The notes below the pieces were generated by a model. That model was not told where the DNA came from. It saw only the letters and a list, made by a program, of their open reading frames with translations, and did not search any database. From NCBI RefSeq assembly GCF_007280575.1, contig NZ_VKJP01000010.1:1-53069 (forward strand): DNA of 53,069 bases, given 5' to 3'. The stretch comes from Streptomyces benahoarensis (GTDB lineage: Bacteria; Actinomycetota; Actinomycetes; Streptomycetales; Streptomycetaceae). This document shows positions 17,240 through 26,323 of this stretch, in pieces. Position numbers and translations under genes: made by a program. Every line of letters begins with the position of its first letter. Position 1 is the stretch's first letter.

Positions 17240-17253
17240 GTTTCACGTGAAAC
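17240..17253. other. parS: parS site (perfect)
   Basis: GTTTCACGTGAAAC, sixth copy, 9 bp from the stop codon of the nucleotidyltransferase gene. Confidence 0.94.
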
Positions 17254-17262
17254 ACCACGACA

Positions 17263-18741
17263 TCAGCCCTGCTGGGCTGCCCACCACTCCTTGAGCGCGG
17301 CGATCGCGTCCTCGCGCTCCATCGGGCCGTTCTCCAGCCGGATTTCCAGCATCTGCTTGTACGCCTTGCCGACGGCCGGGCCCGGGGCGATGTCCAGGAT
17401 CTGCATGATCTCGTTGCCGTCCAGGTCGGGACGGATCGCGTCCAGCTCCTCCTGCTCCTGCAGGCGCGCGATGCGCTCCTCCAGACCGTCGTACGCGCGC
17501 GACAGGGCGCTCGCCTTGCGCTTGTTGCGCGTCGTGCAGTCCGAGCGGGTGAGCTTGTGCAGCCGGGTCAGCTGCGGGCCCGCATCACGGACGTAGCGGC
17601 GGACCGCCGAGTCCGTCCACTCGCCGGTGCCGTAGCCGTGGAAGCGCAGATGCAGCTCCACCAGCCGCGCGACGTCCTTCACCAGGTCGTTGGAGTACTT
17701 CAACGCGATCATGCGCGTCTTGGTCATCTTGGCGCCGACCACCTCATGGTGGTGGAACGAGACCCGGCCGTCGCCCTCGAACCGACGGGTCTTCGGCTTC
17801 CCGATGTCGTGCAGCAGCGCCGCCAGCCGCAGCACCAGGTCCGGCCCGTCCTCTTCGAGGTCGATCGCCTGCTCCAGGACCGTGAGCGTGTGCTCGTAGA
17901 CATCCTTGTGGCGGTGATGCTCGTCACGCTCCAGCCGGAGTGCGGGCAGCTCGGGCAGCACTCGGTCGGCGATCCCCGAATCGACCAGCAGCCTGAGCCC
18001 CTTGCGCGGGTGGGGCGCCAGGATCAGCTTGTTCAGCTCGTCCCGGACGCGCTCCGCGGACACGATCTCGATCCGCCCCGCCATCGCCTTCATCGCCGCC
18101 ACGACCTCGGGGGCGACCTCGAAGTCCAGCTGAGCCGCGAAACGGGCCGCGCGCATCATCCGCAGCGGGTCGTCCGAGAACGAGTCCTGCGGCGTACCGG
18201 GCGTCCGCAGCACACGGGCGGCCAGGTCCTCCAGACCGCCGTGCGGGTCGATGAACTCCTTCTGCGGGAGGAAGACGGCCATCGCGTTCACCGTGAAGTC
18301 GCGGCGGACGAGATCTTCCTCGATGGAGTCGCCGTAGGAGACCTCGGGCTTGCGCGAGGTGCGGTCGTACGCCTCGGAGCGGTACGTCGTCACCTCGATG
18401 TCGAAGGAGCTCTTCTTGCAGCCAACGGTGCCGAACGCGATACCGACCTCCCACACCGCGTCGGCCCACGGACGGACGATCTTCAGAACGTCCTCGGGGC
18501 GCGCGTCCGTGGTGAAGTCCAGGTCGTTGCCGAGCCGGCCCAGGAGCGCATCCCGCACCGAGCCGCCGACCAGGGCAAGCGTGAACCCGGCCTCCTGGAA
18601 TCGGCGGGCCAGGTCGTCCGCCACGGGGGAGACCCGCAGCAGCTCGCTCACGGCACGGCGCTGCACCTGGCTCAGCGCGTTCGTCGACTGCGCAGACCGC
18701 TCGGGCTGCGGGGCGGGGATGTCATTGTTGGCGTTCGGCAC
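17263..18741 (-). CDS. pcnA: CCA-adding/poly(A) nucleotidyltransferase
   Basis: A class II tRNA nucleotidyltransferase-family enzyme that adds CCA to tRNA 3' ends or, in some actinobacteria, A-tails to RNA. The 492-residue product has the head-domain motif LALVGGSVRDALLG followed by NDLDFTT (about 55-80, catalytic Asp pair). The RRDFTVNAMA motif lies near 145, and an HD domain (HDIGKPKTRRF, HHHEVVGA) lies near 310-340. The GTG at 18741 (MPNANNDIP) fits streptomycete relatives I recall, but no clear ribosome site is visible, so the start is moderately secure. The tRNA-Ile in this window has no encoded CCA and would need such an enzyme. Confidence 0.92.
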   Translation of the reverse strand: MPNANNDIPAPQPERSAQSTNALSQVQRRAVSELLRVSPVADDLARRFQEAGFTLALVGGSVRDALLGRLGNDLDFTTDARPEDVLKIVRPWADAVWEVGIAFGTVGCKKSSFDIEVTTYRSEAYDRTSRKPEVSYGDSIEEDLVRRDFTVNAMAVFLPQKEFIDPHGGLEDLAARVLRTPGTPQDSFSDDPLRMMRAARFAAQLDFEVAPEVVAAMKAMAGRIEIVSAERVRDELNKLILAPHPRKGLRLLVDSGIADRVLPELPALRLERDEHHRHKDVYEHTLTVLEQAIDLEEDGPDLVLRLAALLHDIGKPKTRRFEGDGRVSFHHHEVVGAKMTKTRMIALKYSNDLVKDVARLVELHLRFHGYGTGEWTDSAVRRYVRDAGPQLTRLHKLTRSDCTTRNKRKASALSRAYDGLEERIARLQEQEELDAIRPDLDGNEIMQILDIAPGPAVGKAYKQMLEIRLENGPMEREDAIAALKEWWAAQQG

Positions 18742-18921
18742 AACTGAAAAGGGTACGTGCCCGTGCCACGCCCGGCGTCCCGCCGTCGAGGGCGCCGCCG
18801 TGACCGGTCCGGCCCGTGATCTTGTGGCGCACACCAGGGCACGACGCCACTGCGCACCTCGTTACCATGCGTGGACGCACATTCCGACGACCACTGACGA
18901 CGACGAGGGACGGGCGAGCGC

Positions 18922-21258
18922 GTGGCCGATGCGGCAAGGTTCCGGTGGACTGAACGGCCGCGCGGGCGCCGGCTACGACGCGGCGCCGCGCTGCTCACCG
19001 GGGTGCCCCTGCTCATGGGCCTGCTGCAGCTCCCGCAGGCCCCGGCGGCGCACGCCGCCCCCACCGGGCCGCGCTCCGTCGACGTCAGCATCGACTCGCT
19101 GACCCCGACGGCCCCCGGCAAGGGCGACACCGTCACCGTCTCCGGCACCGTGACCAACAAGAGCCGGTCCACGGTCACCGACGCCCACGTCGGCGTCCGG
19201 CGCGGCCCGGCGGTCAGCGGGCGCAGCGCGCTCGACACCGCCGCCCGGCGCACCGGATTCTCCCCGGCGGAGGACGGCCCGGAGGTCAAGGGCCACACCG
19301 CAGACGTCGACGCGCTTCGGCCCGGCGTCAGCCGTTCCTTCTCGCTCCGCGTCCCGGTCAAGGACCTCGACCTCGGTGACGGCGGGGTGTACCAGCTCGG
19401 CGTCTCTCTCTCGGGCCGGACGCAGGGGCAGTACGAGCAGGTGCTCGGCATCGAGCGGACCTTCCTGCCCTGGCAGGAAGGCGATGCGGGGAAGAAGACC
19501 CAGCTCACCTACATGTGGCCGCTGATCTCCTCCACCCACCTCACCGCTCAGACGGACGCCGACGCTCAGCAGACGCCGGTCTTCCGCGACGACGACCTCG
19601 CCTCGGAGATCAAGCCCGGTGGCCGGCTGCAGCAGATGGTCGCGCTGGGCAAGGACCTCCCGGTGACGTTCGTCATCGACCCGGACCTCCTCGCGACGGT
19701 CGACGCGATGACCAAGCCGTACCGGGTGCACGGCCCCGACGGCCCCGCGGGCAAGAACCAGGCCGTCGCCAAGCAGTGGCTGAACGACCTCACGGAGGCG
19801 GTGAAGACCCACGAAGTCGTCGCGCTCCCGTTCGCCGACCCGGACCTCGCCTCCCTCGCCCACCAGGGCAAGAACGTGCCCAGCGCGCTCGGGCACCTCG
19901 GCCCGGCCACGGAGCTGGCGTCCACGACCGTCGACACGACGCTGGGTGTGAAGCCGCGCACGGACTTCGCCTGGCCCGTCGACGGTGCGATCGACTCCTC
20001 GATCGTGGATGTCGCCACCTCCGCCGGTGCCCACAACGTCATCACCCGCAGCGACAGCCTGCGGGAGTCCGACCAGCTGACCTACACGCCCACCGCCGCC
20101 CGGCCGATCGGCGGCGGCAACACCGCCGTCGTCGCGGACGAGGGGCTGTCCACCGCCTTCGAGGGCGACCTCACACAGAGCGGCCGGGCCACCGAAGCGG
20201 TCCAGTCGTTCCTCGCCCAGACCCGGCTGATCGGCCTGCAGGACCCCGGCCGGCAGCGGAGCATCGTCGTCGCACCGCAGCGGATGCCGTCCACCAGCCA
20301 GGCACAGGCCATGGCCGGGGCGCTGCGGACGCTGGAGACCACCGACTGGACGCAGCCGCTGGACCTCAGCGACGCCGCCAAGGCCGAGCCCGACGAGGCG
20401 GCGGCACGGAGCGTCCCGAGCCGCGCCGCGTACCCGTCGTCGCTGCGCCGTCAGGAGATGCCCACCGAGGCGTTCCGCCAGATCCAGGAGACCCAGGCGG
20501 CGCTGGACGACTTCCGGGTGAATCTGGACCGCCCCGAGCGCGTGGTCACGCCGTTCGGGAACGCGATCATGCGGGGGATGTCGACGCAGTGGCGCGGCAA
20601 CCGGGCCGGAGCGGCCGCGTTCCGCGGCTCGGTGCGGGACTACCTCGACGAGCTGACGCGCAAGGTCCACCTGATCCAGAAGTCGAACGCCACGCTCTCC
20701 GGGCGCAGCGCGACGATCCCGGTGACGGTGCAGAACAACCTCCTGCAGGGCGTCGAGGGGATGACGCTGAAGCTGACGTCCTCGCAGCCGAACCGGCTGA
20801 GCGCGGGCGAGCCGCAGCGCATCAAGGTGGACGGCGGGCACAGCCAGTCCTTCAAGTTCGACACCACGGCGAACGCCAACGGCCCGGTCCGGGTGAACGC
20901 CCAGCTCTACACCGCGGACGGAAAGCCGTACGGTCAGCCGATGACGTTCGTCGTGAACGTCACGGAGATCACCGCGACGGTCATGCTCGTCATCGCGGGC
21001 GGCGTGCTGCTGCTCGTCCTGGCCGGTGTGCGGATCTACCTCCAGCGCAAGCGGGCGGCCGTCCGGAAGACCGGCGAGGGCCCGCAGGGCGAGGCCGGTC
21101 CGGACGGCGCCGCCGAGCCCGGTGACCCGGCCGGTCCGGACGGCCGGAACGGCATGGACGCGACCGACGAGGACGCCGGGCAGCCGAGTGACCCCACGCC
21201 GGACACCGGTTCGGGAAACTCCGGTCCGTCCGGCTCAGGTGAGAAAGTGGACCGTTGA
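18922..21258 (+). CDS. exported DUF6049-like protein, function unknown
   Basis: The 778-residue product has a basic N-terminus, a signal peptide (about 20-45, ALLTGVPLLMGLLQLPQAPAAHA), a large extracytoplasmic region and one C-terminal membrane segment near 684-706 (VMLVIAGGVLLLVLAGVRIYL). A short acidic/Gly-rich cytoplasmic tail ends the protein. The first domain looks like an Ig-like fold (TVSGTVTNKSRSTVTDAHVGVR). I recognise the family by its constant place before murJ, not by a catalytic motif. The GTG start follows GAGGGACGG. It begins an apparent three-gene unit with murJ and the pseudokinase, so a role in cell-wall export or its control is likely but unproven. Confidence 0.8.
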   Translation: MADAARFRWTERPRGRRLRRGAALLTGVPLLMGLLQLPQAPAAHAAPTGPRSVDVSIDSLTPTAPGKGDTVTVSGTVTNKSRSTVTDAHVGVRRGPAVSGRSALDTAARRTGFSPAEDGPEVKGHTADVDALRPGVSRSFSLRVPVKDLDLGDGGVYQLGVSLSGRTQGQYEQVLGIERTFLPWQEGDAGKKTQLTYMWPLISSTHLTAQTDADAQQTPVFRDDDLASEIKPGGRLQQMVALGKDLPVTFVIDPDLLATVDAMTKPYRVHGPDGPAGKNQAVAKQWLNDLTEAVKTHEVVALPFADPDLASLAHQGKNVPSALGHLGPATELASTTVDTTLGVKPRTDFAWPVDGAIDSSIVDVATSAGAHNVITRSDSLRESDQLTYTPTAARPIGGGNTAVVADEGLSTAFEGDLTQSGRATEAVQSFLAQTRLIGLQDPGRQRSIVVAPQRMPSTSQAQAMAGALRTLETTDWTQPLDLSDAAKAEPDEAAARSVPSRAAYPSSLRRQEMPTEAFRQIQETQAALDDFRVNLDRPERVVTPFGNAIMRGMSTQWRGNRAGAAAFRGSVRDYLDELTRKVHLIQKSNATLSGRSATIPVTVQNNLLQGVEGMTLKLTSSQPNRLSAGEPQRIKVDGGHSQSFKFDTTANANGPVRVNAQLYTADGKPYGQPMTFVVNVTEITATVMLVIAGGVLLLVLAGVRIYLQRKRAAVRKTGEGPQGEAGPDGAAEPGDPAGPDGRNGMDATDEDAGQPSDPTPDTGSGNSGPSGSGEKVDR

Positions 21259-21304
21259 TATGTGGCGGGGCCGGATGGCCGGCGACGGATGAGGTGGGGC
21301 AGCG

Positions 21305-23509
21305 ATGAACGCGCCGTTTGACGGTGACCGCGGCCGGGGCGCCGAGGGCGACCCCGCGGGGCCGGTCCCACCGACGCCGCAGGCGCCGGGCGCCCACGAC
21401 GCCTACGCACAGGAGCCGTACGGCCCGGACGCGTACGGCCGGACCCCCTACGTGCAGGGCGGCCACCGCTACGAGGCGCACCAGGGCCATGGACCCGCAG
21501 CCGCCCCGGCATACCCGGGCGGCGCGGCGCAGCCGCCGTCGGGCGCGCCCGCCGAACCGTTCCCGCCGCAGCCCACGGCCCCGTACGCCCCCGAGCAGCA
21601 GGGCTGGGGCGCGCCCGCGCCGACCGGGCCCGCCGGGGCGCCGTACGCCGATGCGGCCGCGACGGTGCAGTTCGCCGGTGTGGGCGACGCGGTCGGGCAG
21701 ACGGCGGATCAGCAGCCGGAGTCCGACGCGTTCGCGCACCTCTTCCGCGACCAGCAGTCGTATGAGCCCCGTCGTCCGATGGCGGCGGAGCCCGGTCCGG
21801 CGGCGGTCCCCGAGGCGGCTCCGGAGCCTCCGGCGCCCGAGCCGGAGCCGGTCGCGGCCGCCGGGAAGCCGTCCGGGGGCCGCGCCTCCGGTCTGCTCAA
21901 GTCCAGCGCCGTGATGGCCGCCGGCACGATGGTCTCCCGCCTCACCGGCTTCGTCCGCTCCGCGCTGATCGTCGCCGCGCTGGGCGGCGCGGTGCTGGGT
22001 GACTCCTGGCAGGTGGCGTACCAGCTGCCGACGATGATCTTCATCCTGACCATCGGCGGCGGTCTGAACTCTGTCTTCGTCCCGCAGCTGGTGCGCGCGA
22101 TGAAGGAGGACGACGACGACGGCGAGGCGTACGCCAACCGCCTGCTGACGCTGGTCGTCGTCATTCTGGGCGTGCTCACGGTCCTGGCGGTCTTCGCGGC
22201 GCCGTTGCTCGTGAAACTCGTCTCGTTCGACATCTCACGCGATCCGGCGGCCAACGAGGTCGCCGTCGCGTTCACGCGCTACTGCGTGCCCACGATCTTC
22301 TTCATGGGGCTGCACGTCGTGATGGGGCAGATCCTCAACGCCCGCGGCCGCTTCGGCGCGATGATGTGGACCCCGGTCCTCAACAACATCGTCATGATCG
22401 CCACGTTCGGGCTGTTCATCTGGGTGTACGGCACCGCCAAGACCTCCGGCATCGGCGTCACCACCATCCCCGACGAAGGCATCCGCCTGCTGGGCATCGG
22501 CACCCTGCTCGGTCTCGTGGTGCAGTCGCTGGCGATGATCCCGTACCTGCGGGACGCCGACTTCACGTTCCGGCTGCGGTTCGACTGGCGCGGGCACGGG
22601 CTGGGCAAGGCCGCCAAGCTCGCGAAGTGGACCGTCCTGTTCGTCCTCGCCAATCAGGCGGGCGTCCTCGTCGTCACCCAGCTCTCCACCTGGGCCGGAA
22701 ACACTGCGGACCACCAGGGACACCCCGGCACCGGCTTCATCTCGTACGCCAGCGCCCAGCTGATCTGGAACATGCCGCAGGCGATCATCACCGTCTCCGT
22801 GATGGCGGCGCTGCTGCCGCGGCTGGCCCGGTCGGCGGCCGACGGCGACACCGGCGCGGTCCGGGACGACATGTCCCAGGGCCTACGGACCTCGGCCGTC
22901 GCCATCGTCCCGATCTCGTTCGGCTTCCTGGCCCTCGGCATCCCGCTGTGCACGCTGGTCTACGGCTCGTCCGGCGCGGGCGTCCCGATGGGCTACATGC
23001 TGATGGCCTTCGGCATCGGCCTCATCCCGTTCTCGGTGCAGTACGTGATCCTGCGGGCCTTCTACGCCTACGAGGACACCCGGACGCCCTTCTACAACAC
23101 CGTGATCGTCGCGGCGGTCAACGCCGCCGCCTCGGCCGCCTGCTTCCTGATCCTGCCCGCGCGCTGGGCGGTGATCGGCATGGCGGCCGCGTACGGCATC
23201 GCGTACATGATCGGCGTCGTGGTCGCCTGGCGGCGGCTGAGCAAGCGGATGAACGGTGACCTGGACAGCGCCCGTATCGTGCGCACGTACGCCCGTCTCG
23301 CGGGCGCGAGCATTCCCGCGACCGTCATCGCCGGTGCGGCGGTGTACGGCATCATGCAGGGGCTCGGCAGTGGGCTCCTCGGGTCGCTGGCCGCACTGAT
23401 CGTGGGTGCGGTCGCCCTTCTGGGGGTCTTCTACGTGGCCGCGCGGAAGATGCGCATCGAAGAGATGACGGCGCTGGTCGGCATGGTCCGCGCCAAGCTG
23501 GGGCGCTGA
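21305..23509 (+). CDS. murJ: lipid II flippase MurJ (MviN)
   Basis: MurJ moves lipid II from the inner to the outer membrane leaflet. The 734-residue product has a long Pro/Ala/Tyr-rich cytoplasmic extension (about 1-195, repeats of PYG/PDAYG type) before the MviN core. The core starts LLKSSAVMAAGTMVSRLTGFVRSA near 198, followed by about 14 membrane segments. Conserved membrane residues include Arg in SRLTGFVRS and the YANRLLTL-type stretch. It begins 46 bp after the DUF6049-like gene. The extension is typical of streptomycete MurJ and is absent from E. coli MurJ. The adjacent pseudokinase gene corresponds to the C-terminal half of mycobacterial MviN. Confidence 0.95.
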   Translation: MNAPFDGDRGRGAEGDPAGPVPPTPQAPGAHDAYAQEPYGPDAYGRTPYVQGGHRYEAHQGHGPAAAPAYPGGAAQPPSGAPAEPFPPQPTAPYAPEQQGWGAPAPTGPAGAPYADAAATVQFAGVGDAVGQTADQQPESDAFAHLFRDQQSYEPRRPMAAEPGPAAVPEAAPEPPAPEPEPVAAAGKPSGGRASGLLKSSAVMAAGTMVSRLTGFVRSALIVAALGGAVLGDSWQVAYQLPTMIFILTIGGGLNSVFVPQLVRAMKEDDDDGEAYANRLLTLVVVILGVLTVLAVFAAPLLVKLVSFDISRDPAANEVAVAFTRYCVPTIFFMGLHVVMGQILNARGRFGAMMWTPVLNNIVMIATFGLFIWVYGTAKTSGIGVTTIPDEGIRLLGIGTLLGLVVQSLAMIPYLRDADFTFRLRFDWRGHGLGKAAKLAKWTVLFVLANQAGVLVVTQLSTWAGNTADHQGHPGTGFISYASAQLIWNMPQAIITVSVMAALLPRLARSAADGDTGAVRDDMSQGLRTSAVAIVPISFGFLALGIPLCTLVYGSSGAGVPMGYMLMAFGIGLIPFSVQYVILRAFYAYEDTRTPFYNTVIVAAVNAAASAACFLILPARWAVIGMAAAYGIAYMIGVVVAWRRLSKRMNGDLDSARIVRTYARLAGASIPATVIAGAAVYGIMQGLGSGLLGSLAALIVGAVALLGVFYVAARKMRIEEMTALVGMVRAKLGR

Positions 23510-23613
23510 GGCACAACCATCGACCGCCACCGCGTGTCGTGCATAGTGGCGGACTGTGGGCACAATTGTCGTGGCTCATTGAGCCTGCAACGGATGGGGA
23601 GGCAGGAACGACG

Positions 23614-25329
23614 GTGGCGGAACGGAGCACGGCTGCCGTCGACGTGGCCGACACAAGCGGTGACGAACCGCTGACCGCCAAGGCGGAGAAGGCTACGGAC
23701 GACGGCACGAAGCCCGACAAGGCGTCCGGCGCGGAGGAGGCAGCCGTCGGCACCGATGACGCGACCACGGTGGCCGACGCACAACCCTCCGAGCTGCACA
23801 GCGGCCACAAGCTCGCCAAGCGCTACCGCTTGGAGGAGTGCGTCACCCGGCTGGAGGGGTTCAGCAGCTGGCGCGCGGTCGACGAGAAGCTGCGCCGCGC
23901 CGTCGGGGTGCACATCCTGCCCGCCGACCACCCGCGGGCCCGCCCGGTGCTGTCGGCGGCCCGTTCCGCGGCGCTCCTCGGTGACCCGCGCTTCGTGCAG
24001 ATCCTCGATGCCGTCGAGGAGAACGATCTCGTCTACGTCGTCCACGAGTGGCTGCCGGACGCCACCGATCTGGCCACCGTGCTGGCCGCCGGGCCCCTGG
24101 AACCGCACGACGCCTACCAGCTCGTCAGCCAGGTCTCCCAGGCGATGGCCGCCGCCCACCGCGAGGGCCTGTCGCATCTGCGGATCAACCCCGGATCGGT
24201 GCTCCGCACGGAGTCCGGGCAGTACCGCATCCGTGGCCTCGCCATCATGGCGGCGCTGCGCGGTCTCACCTGCGACGAACCACAGCGTACGGACACGGAG
24301 GCGATCGGCGCGCTGCTCTACGCCGCGCTGACCCAGCGCTGGCCGTACGAGAACGACGCCTACGGCATGACCGGGCTGCCCAAGGGCGTCGGGCTGATCG
24401 CTCCCGACCAGGTGCGGGCCGGTGTCCACCGTGGTCTGTCCGAGCTGGCCATGCGCGCGCTGGTCAACGACGGTGCCACCGCCTCCCGTCAGGAGCAGCC
24501 GTGCACCACTCCGGACGAGCTGGCCAAGGCGGTGGCGGCGATGCCCCGCATCCGGCCCCCGGAGACGGCGTTCACCACTCCGCCCCCGTACCAGCGGACC
24601 CAGTACCAGCAGGGCAGTTACGGCCAGGCGGCGCGCAGCCACCCGATGAACCGCGCCACGCAGCCCGTGCCGACGCCGCCGCCCCCGTTGCAGAGCCGCA
24701 CCGGCAAAGCGCTGAAGTGGTGTGTCTCCGCGCTGCTGATCGCTGCGCTGGGTCTCGGCAGCTGGCAGCTGGCGGACACCCTGCTCAAGCGGGAGAACGA
24801 CACCTCCGGCAGCGGGACTCCGCAGGCCAACTCGCACCACGACACCAAGCCGAACGGTAAGCCGATCAAGATCGAGGACGCGGCCGAGTACTACCCGGAC
24901 GGGCGCCCGCAACATCCCGATCAGGTGCGCTACACCTACGACAAGGACTCCAGCACCTACTGGCGGAGCATGAGCTACCGCGACGGTCCCGACATGAACC
25001 CGCACTTCAAGCAGGGCGTCGGCATCGTCTACGACCTCGGCTCGGAGCAGCCGGTCGGCGGCGCGTCGATAGACCTGCACTACGCGGGTCCGCACACCAA
25101 GGTCACGCTCTATGCGGCGTCGTCCCTGTCGCCCTCCGCTCCGCTAGGTTCGATGAAGCGCCTCGGCGGTGCGGATACCTCGGAGACCGTCGCGAAGGTC
25201 AACCTCAGCTCCCCGGCGAAGGCGCGCTACGTCCTGGTCTGGATGACGGCGATGCCCTATGCACCGGGCGACGACTACAGCAACGCGGGCTACAAGCAGG
25301 CCATCCGGGAGATCTCCTTCACCGGATGA
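23614..25329 (+). CDS. membrane pseudokinase with discoidin-like ectodomain
   Basis: The 571-residue protein has an acidic N-terminal linker (about 1-70) and a Ser/Thr-kinase-like domain (about 75-310). A Pro/Gln linker, one membrane segment (about 367-388) and an extracellular beta-rich domain (about 420-570) follow. The last resembles an F5/8C carbohydrate-binding module (YTYDKDSSTYWRSMSY ... GIVYDLGSEQPVGGASIDL). Kinase signatures are degraded: no VAVK lysine, LRINPGSVLRT where HRDLKxxN should be, and IRGLAIM in place of DFG. It is thus a pseudokinase, like that fused to mycobacterial MviN, which binds an FHA protein when phosphorylated. The GTG at 23614 is chosen for GGGGAGG...AGGA upstream. 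Confidence 0.85.
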   Translation: MAERSTAAVDVADTSGDEPLTAKAEKATDDGTKPDKASGAEEAAVGTDDATTVADAQPSELHSGHKLAKRYRLEECVTRLEGFSSWRAVDEKLRRAVGVHILPADHPRARPVLSAARSAALLGDPRFVQILDAVEENDLVYVVHEWLPDATDLATVLAAGPLEPHDAYQLVSQVSQAMAAAHREGLSHLRINPGSVLRTESGQYRIRGLAIMAALRGLTCDEPQRTDTEAIGALLYAALTQRWPYENDAYGMTGLPKGVGLIAPDQVRAGVHRGLSELAMRALVNDGATASRQEQPCTTPDELAKAVAAMPRIRPPETAFTTPPPYQRTQYQQGSYGQAARSHPMNRATQPVPTPPPPLQSRTGKALKWCVSALLIAALGLGSWQLADTLLKRENDTSGSGTPQANSHHDTKPNGKPIKIEDAAEYYPDGRPQHPDQVRYTYDKDSSTYWRSMSYRDGPDMNPHFKQGVGIVYDLGSEQPVGGASIDLHYAGPHTKVTLYAASSLSPSAPLGSMKRLGGADTSETVAKVNLSSPAKARYVLVWMTAMPYAPGDDYSNAGYKQAIREISFTG

Positions 25330-25352
25330 GCGGGGAACTCCCCGAGACAGCG

Positions 25353-25391
25353 CAGGGGCCCGGCCGATCCGTCGGCCGGGCCCCTGTTTTT
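25353..25391 (+). terminator. intrinsic terminator of the murJ unit
   Basis: A perfect 15-bp stem (arm CAGGGGCCCGGCCGA, loop TCCG) is followed directly by five T residues. It is the most classical intrinsic terminator in the window. Confidence 0.95.
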
Positions 25392-25630
25392 CCCACCCGC
25401 CGGACGGATCGACCGGTACCGCCGGGTTTCCCCCCGCATTCCGGAACAAGCCCGGCTTTCCCCGTGCGCGAATACCGCATTTCTCCCCTCTTTATCGCAG
25501 GCCACGGCGGCACGGGATCGTTTGCGCTGGTCAGTGGCTTTCTTGTGAGGCTGTGCACCCGCCATTTCATTTACTTTCGCCATGCGGCGGGCTTCAATGG
25601 GGCGGGGGAAAGAGCACCTGTGGGAGGGCC

Positions 25631-26323
25631 GTGCGCGCCGAAGATGACGAAGCAGCCACGTCGAGTGACGCCGAGCTTCTCGCGCTGCACGTCAAAGGTG
25701 ATCCCGATGCCTTCGGGGAAATCGTCCGACGCCACCGCGACCGGCTCTGGGCCGTCGCGATCCGCACCCTCGGCGACCGCGAGGAGGCCGCCGATGCCGT
25801 GCAGGACGCACTGGTCTCCGCCTATCGGGCCGCCCACACCTTCCGCGGCCAGTCAGCCGTCACCACCTGGCTGCACCGCATCACGGTGAACGCCTGCCTG
25901 GACCGGGCCCGCAAGGCGGCCTCCCGGCGGACCTCCCCCGTCGCCGAGACCGACCAGCTCGACCAGCTCCTGGAGCCGCAGGAGTCGGCCGCGGTACCGG
26001 CGGAGCGGCAGGACCTCCACCGCGAACTGCTCGGCGCGCTGCGTACCCTGCCGGAGGAACAGCGCGCCGCGCTCGTCCTCGTCGACATGCAGGGCTATCC
26101 CGTCGCGGAAGCCGCAGCCGTCCTCGACGTGCCGACGGGCACGGTGAAGAGCCGCTGCGCCCGCGGCCGGGCCCGCCTGCTGCCTCTGGTCCGGCATCTC
26201 AGAGCCGAGGACGGGGACGGAACGGCGAGGGCGGCAAGGAACCAGGAGCCGGGGGGATCCGTCCCACCGACACCAGGACCGAACGACACAGGTGCCGTGA
26301 AGGGCGGAGGTGGGCGAGCGTGA
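25631..26323 (+). CDS. sigM: ECF sigma factor SigM
   Basis: An extracytoplasmic-function sigma factor of 230 residues. Region 2 spans about 15-85 (DAFGEIVRRHRDRLWAVAIRTLGDREEAADAVQDALVSAYR, HTFRGQSAVTTWLHRI), a short linker follows and region 4 lies at about 130-185 (LRTLPEEQRAALVLVDMQGYPVAEAAAVLDVPTGTVKSRCARGRARL). A polar tail ends the protein. I use the GTG at 25631; GGGAGGG lies close upstream, with short spacing. The stop codon overlaps the start of the anti-sigma gene by 4 bp, so translation is probably coupled. Position before rsmA-trxB matches S. coelicolor sigM. Confidence 0.93.
   Translation: MRAEDDEAATSSDAELLALHVKGDPDAFGEIVRRHRDRLWAVAIRTLGDREEAADAVQDALVSAYRAAHTFRGQSAVTTWLHRITVNACLDRARKAASRRTSPVAETDQLDQLLEPQESAAVPAERQDLHRELLGALRTLPEEQRAALVLVDMQGYPVAEAAAVLDVPTGTVKSRCARGRARLLPLVRHLRAEDGDGTARAARNQEPGGSVPPTPGPNDTGAVKGGGGRA

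Larger units (their letters stand above)
17072..17253. repeat. six-copy parS array
   Basis: Six ParB-site copies occur in 182 bp between two convergent genes, with start-to-start spacing of 36, 31, 34, 35 and 32 bp. The three copies on the left each have one changed base in the core and the three on the right are perfect. It is the densest ParB-site group in the window. Confidence 0.92.

Noticed and set aside
17072..17253. CRISPR array suggested by regular repeats
   Set aside because: The repeats are 14-bp ParB palindromes with spacers of about 20 bp and no cas genes; they match parS exactly.
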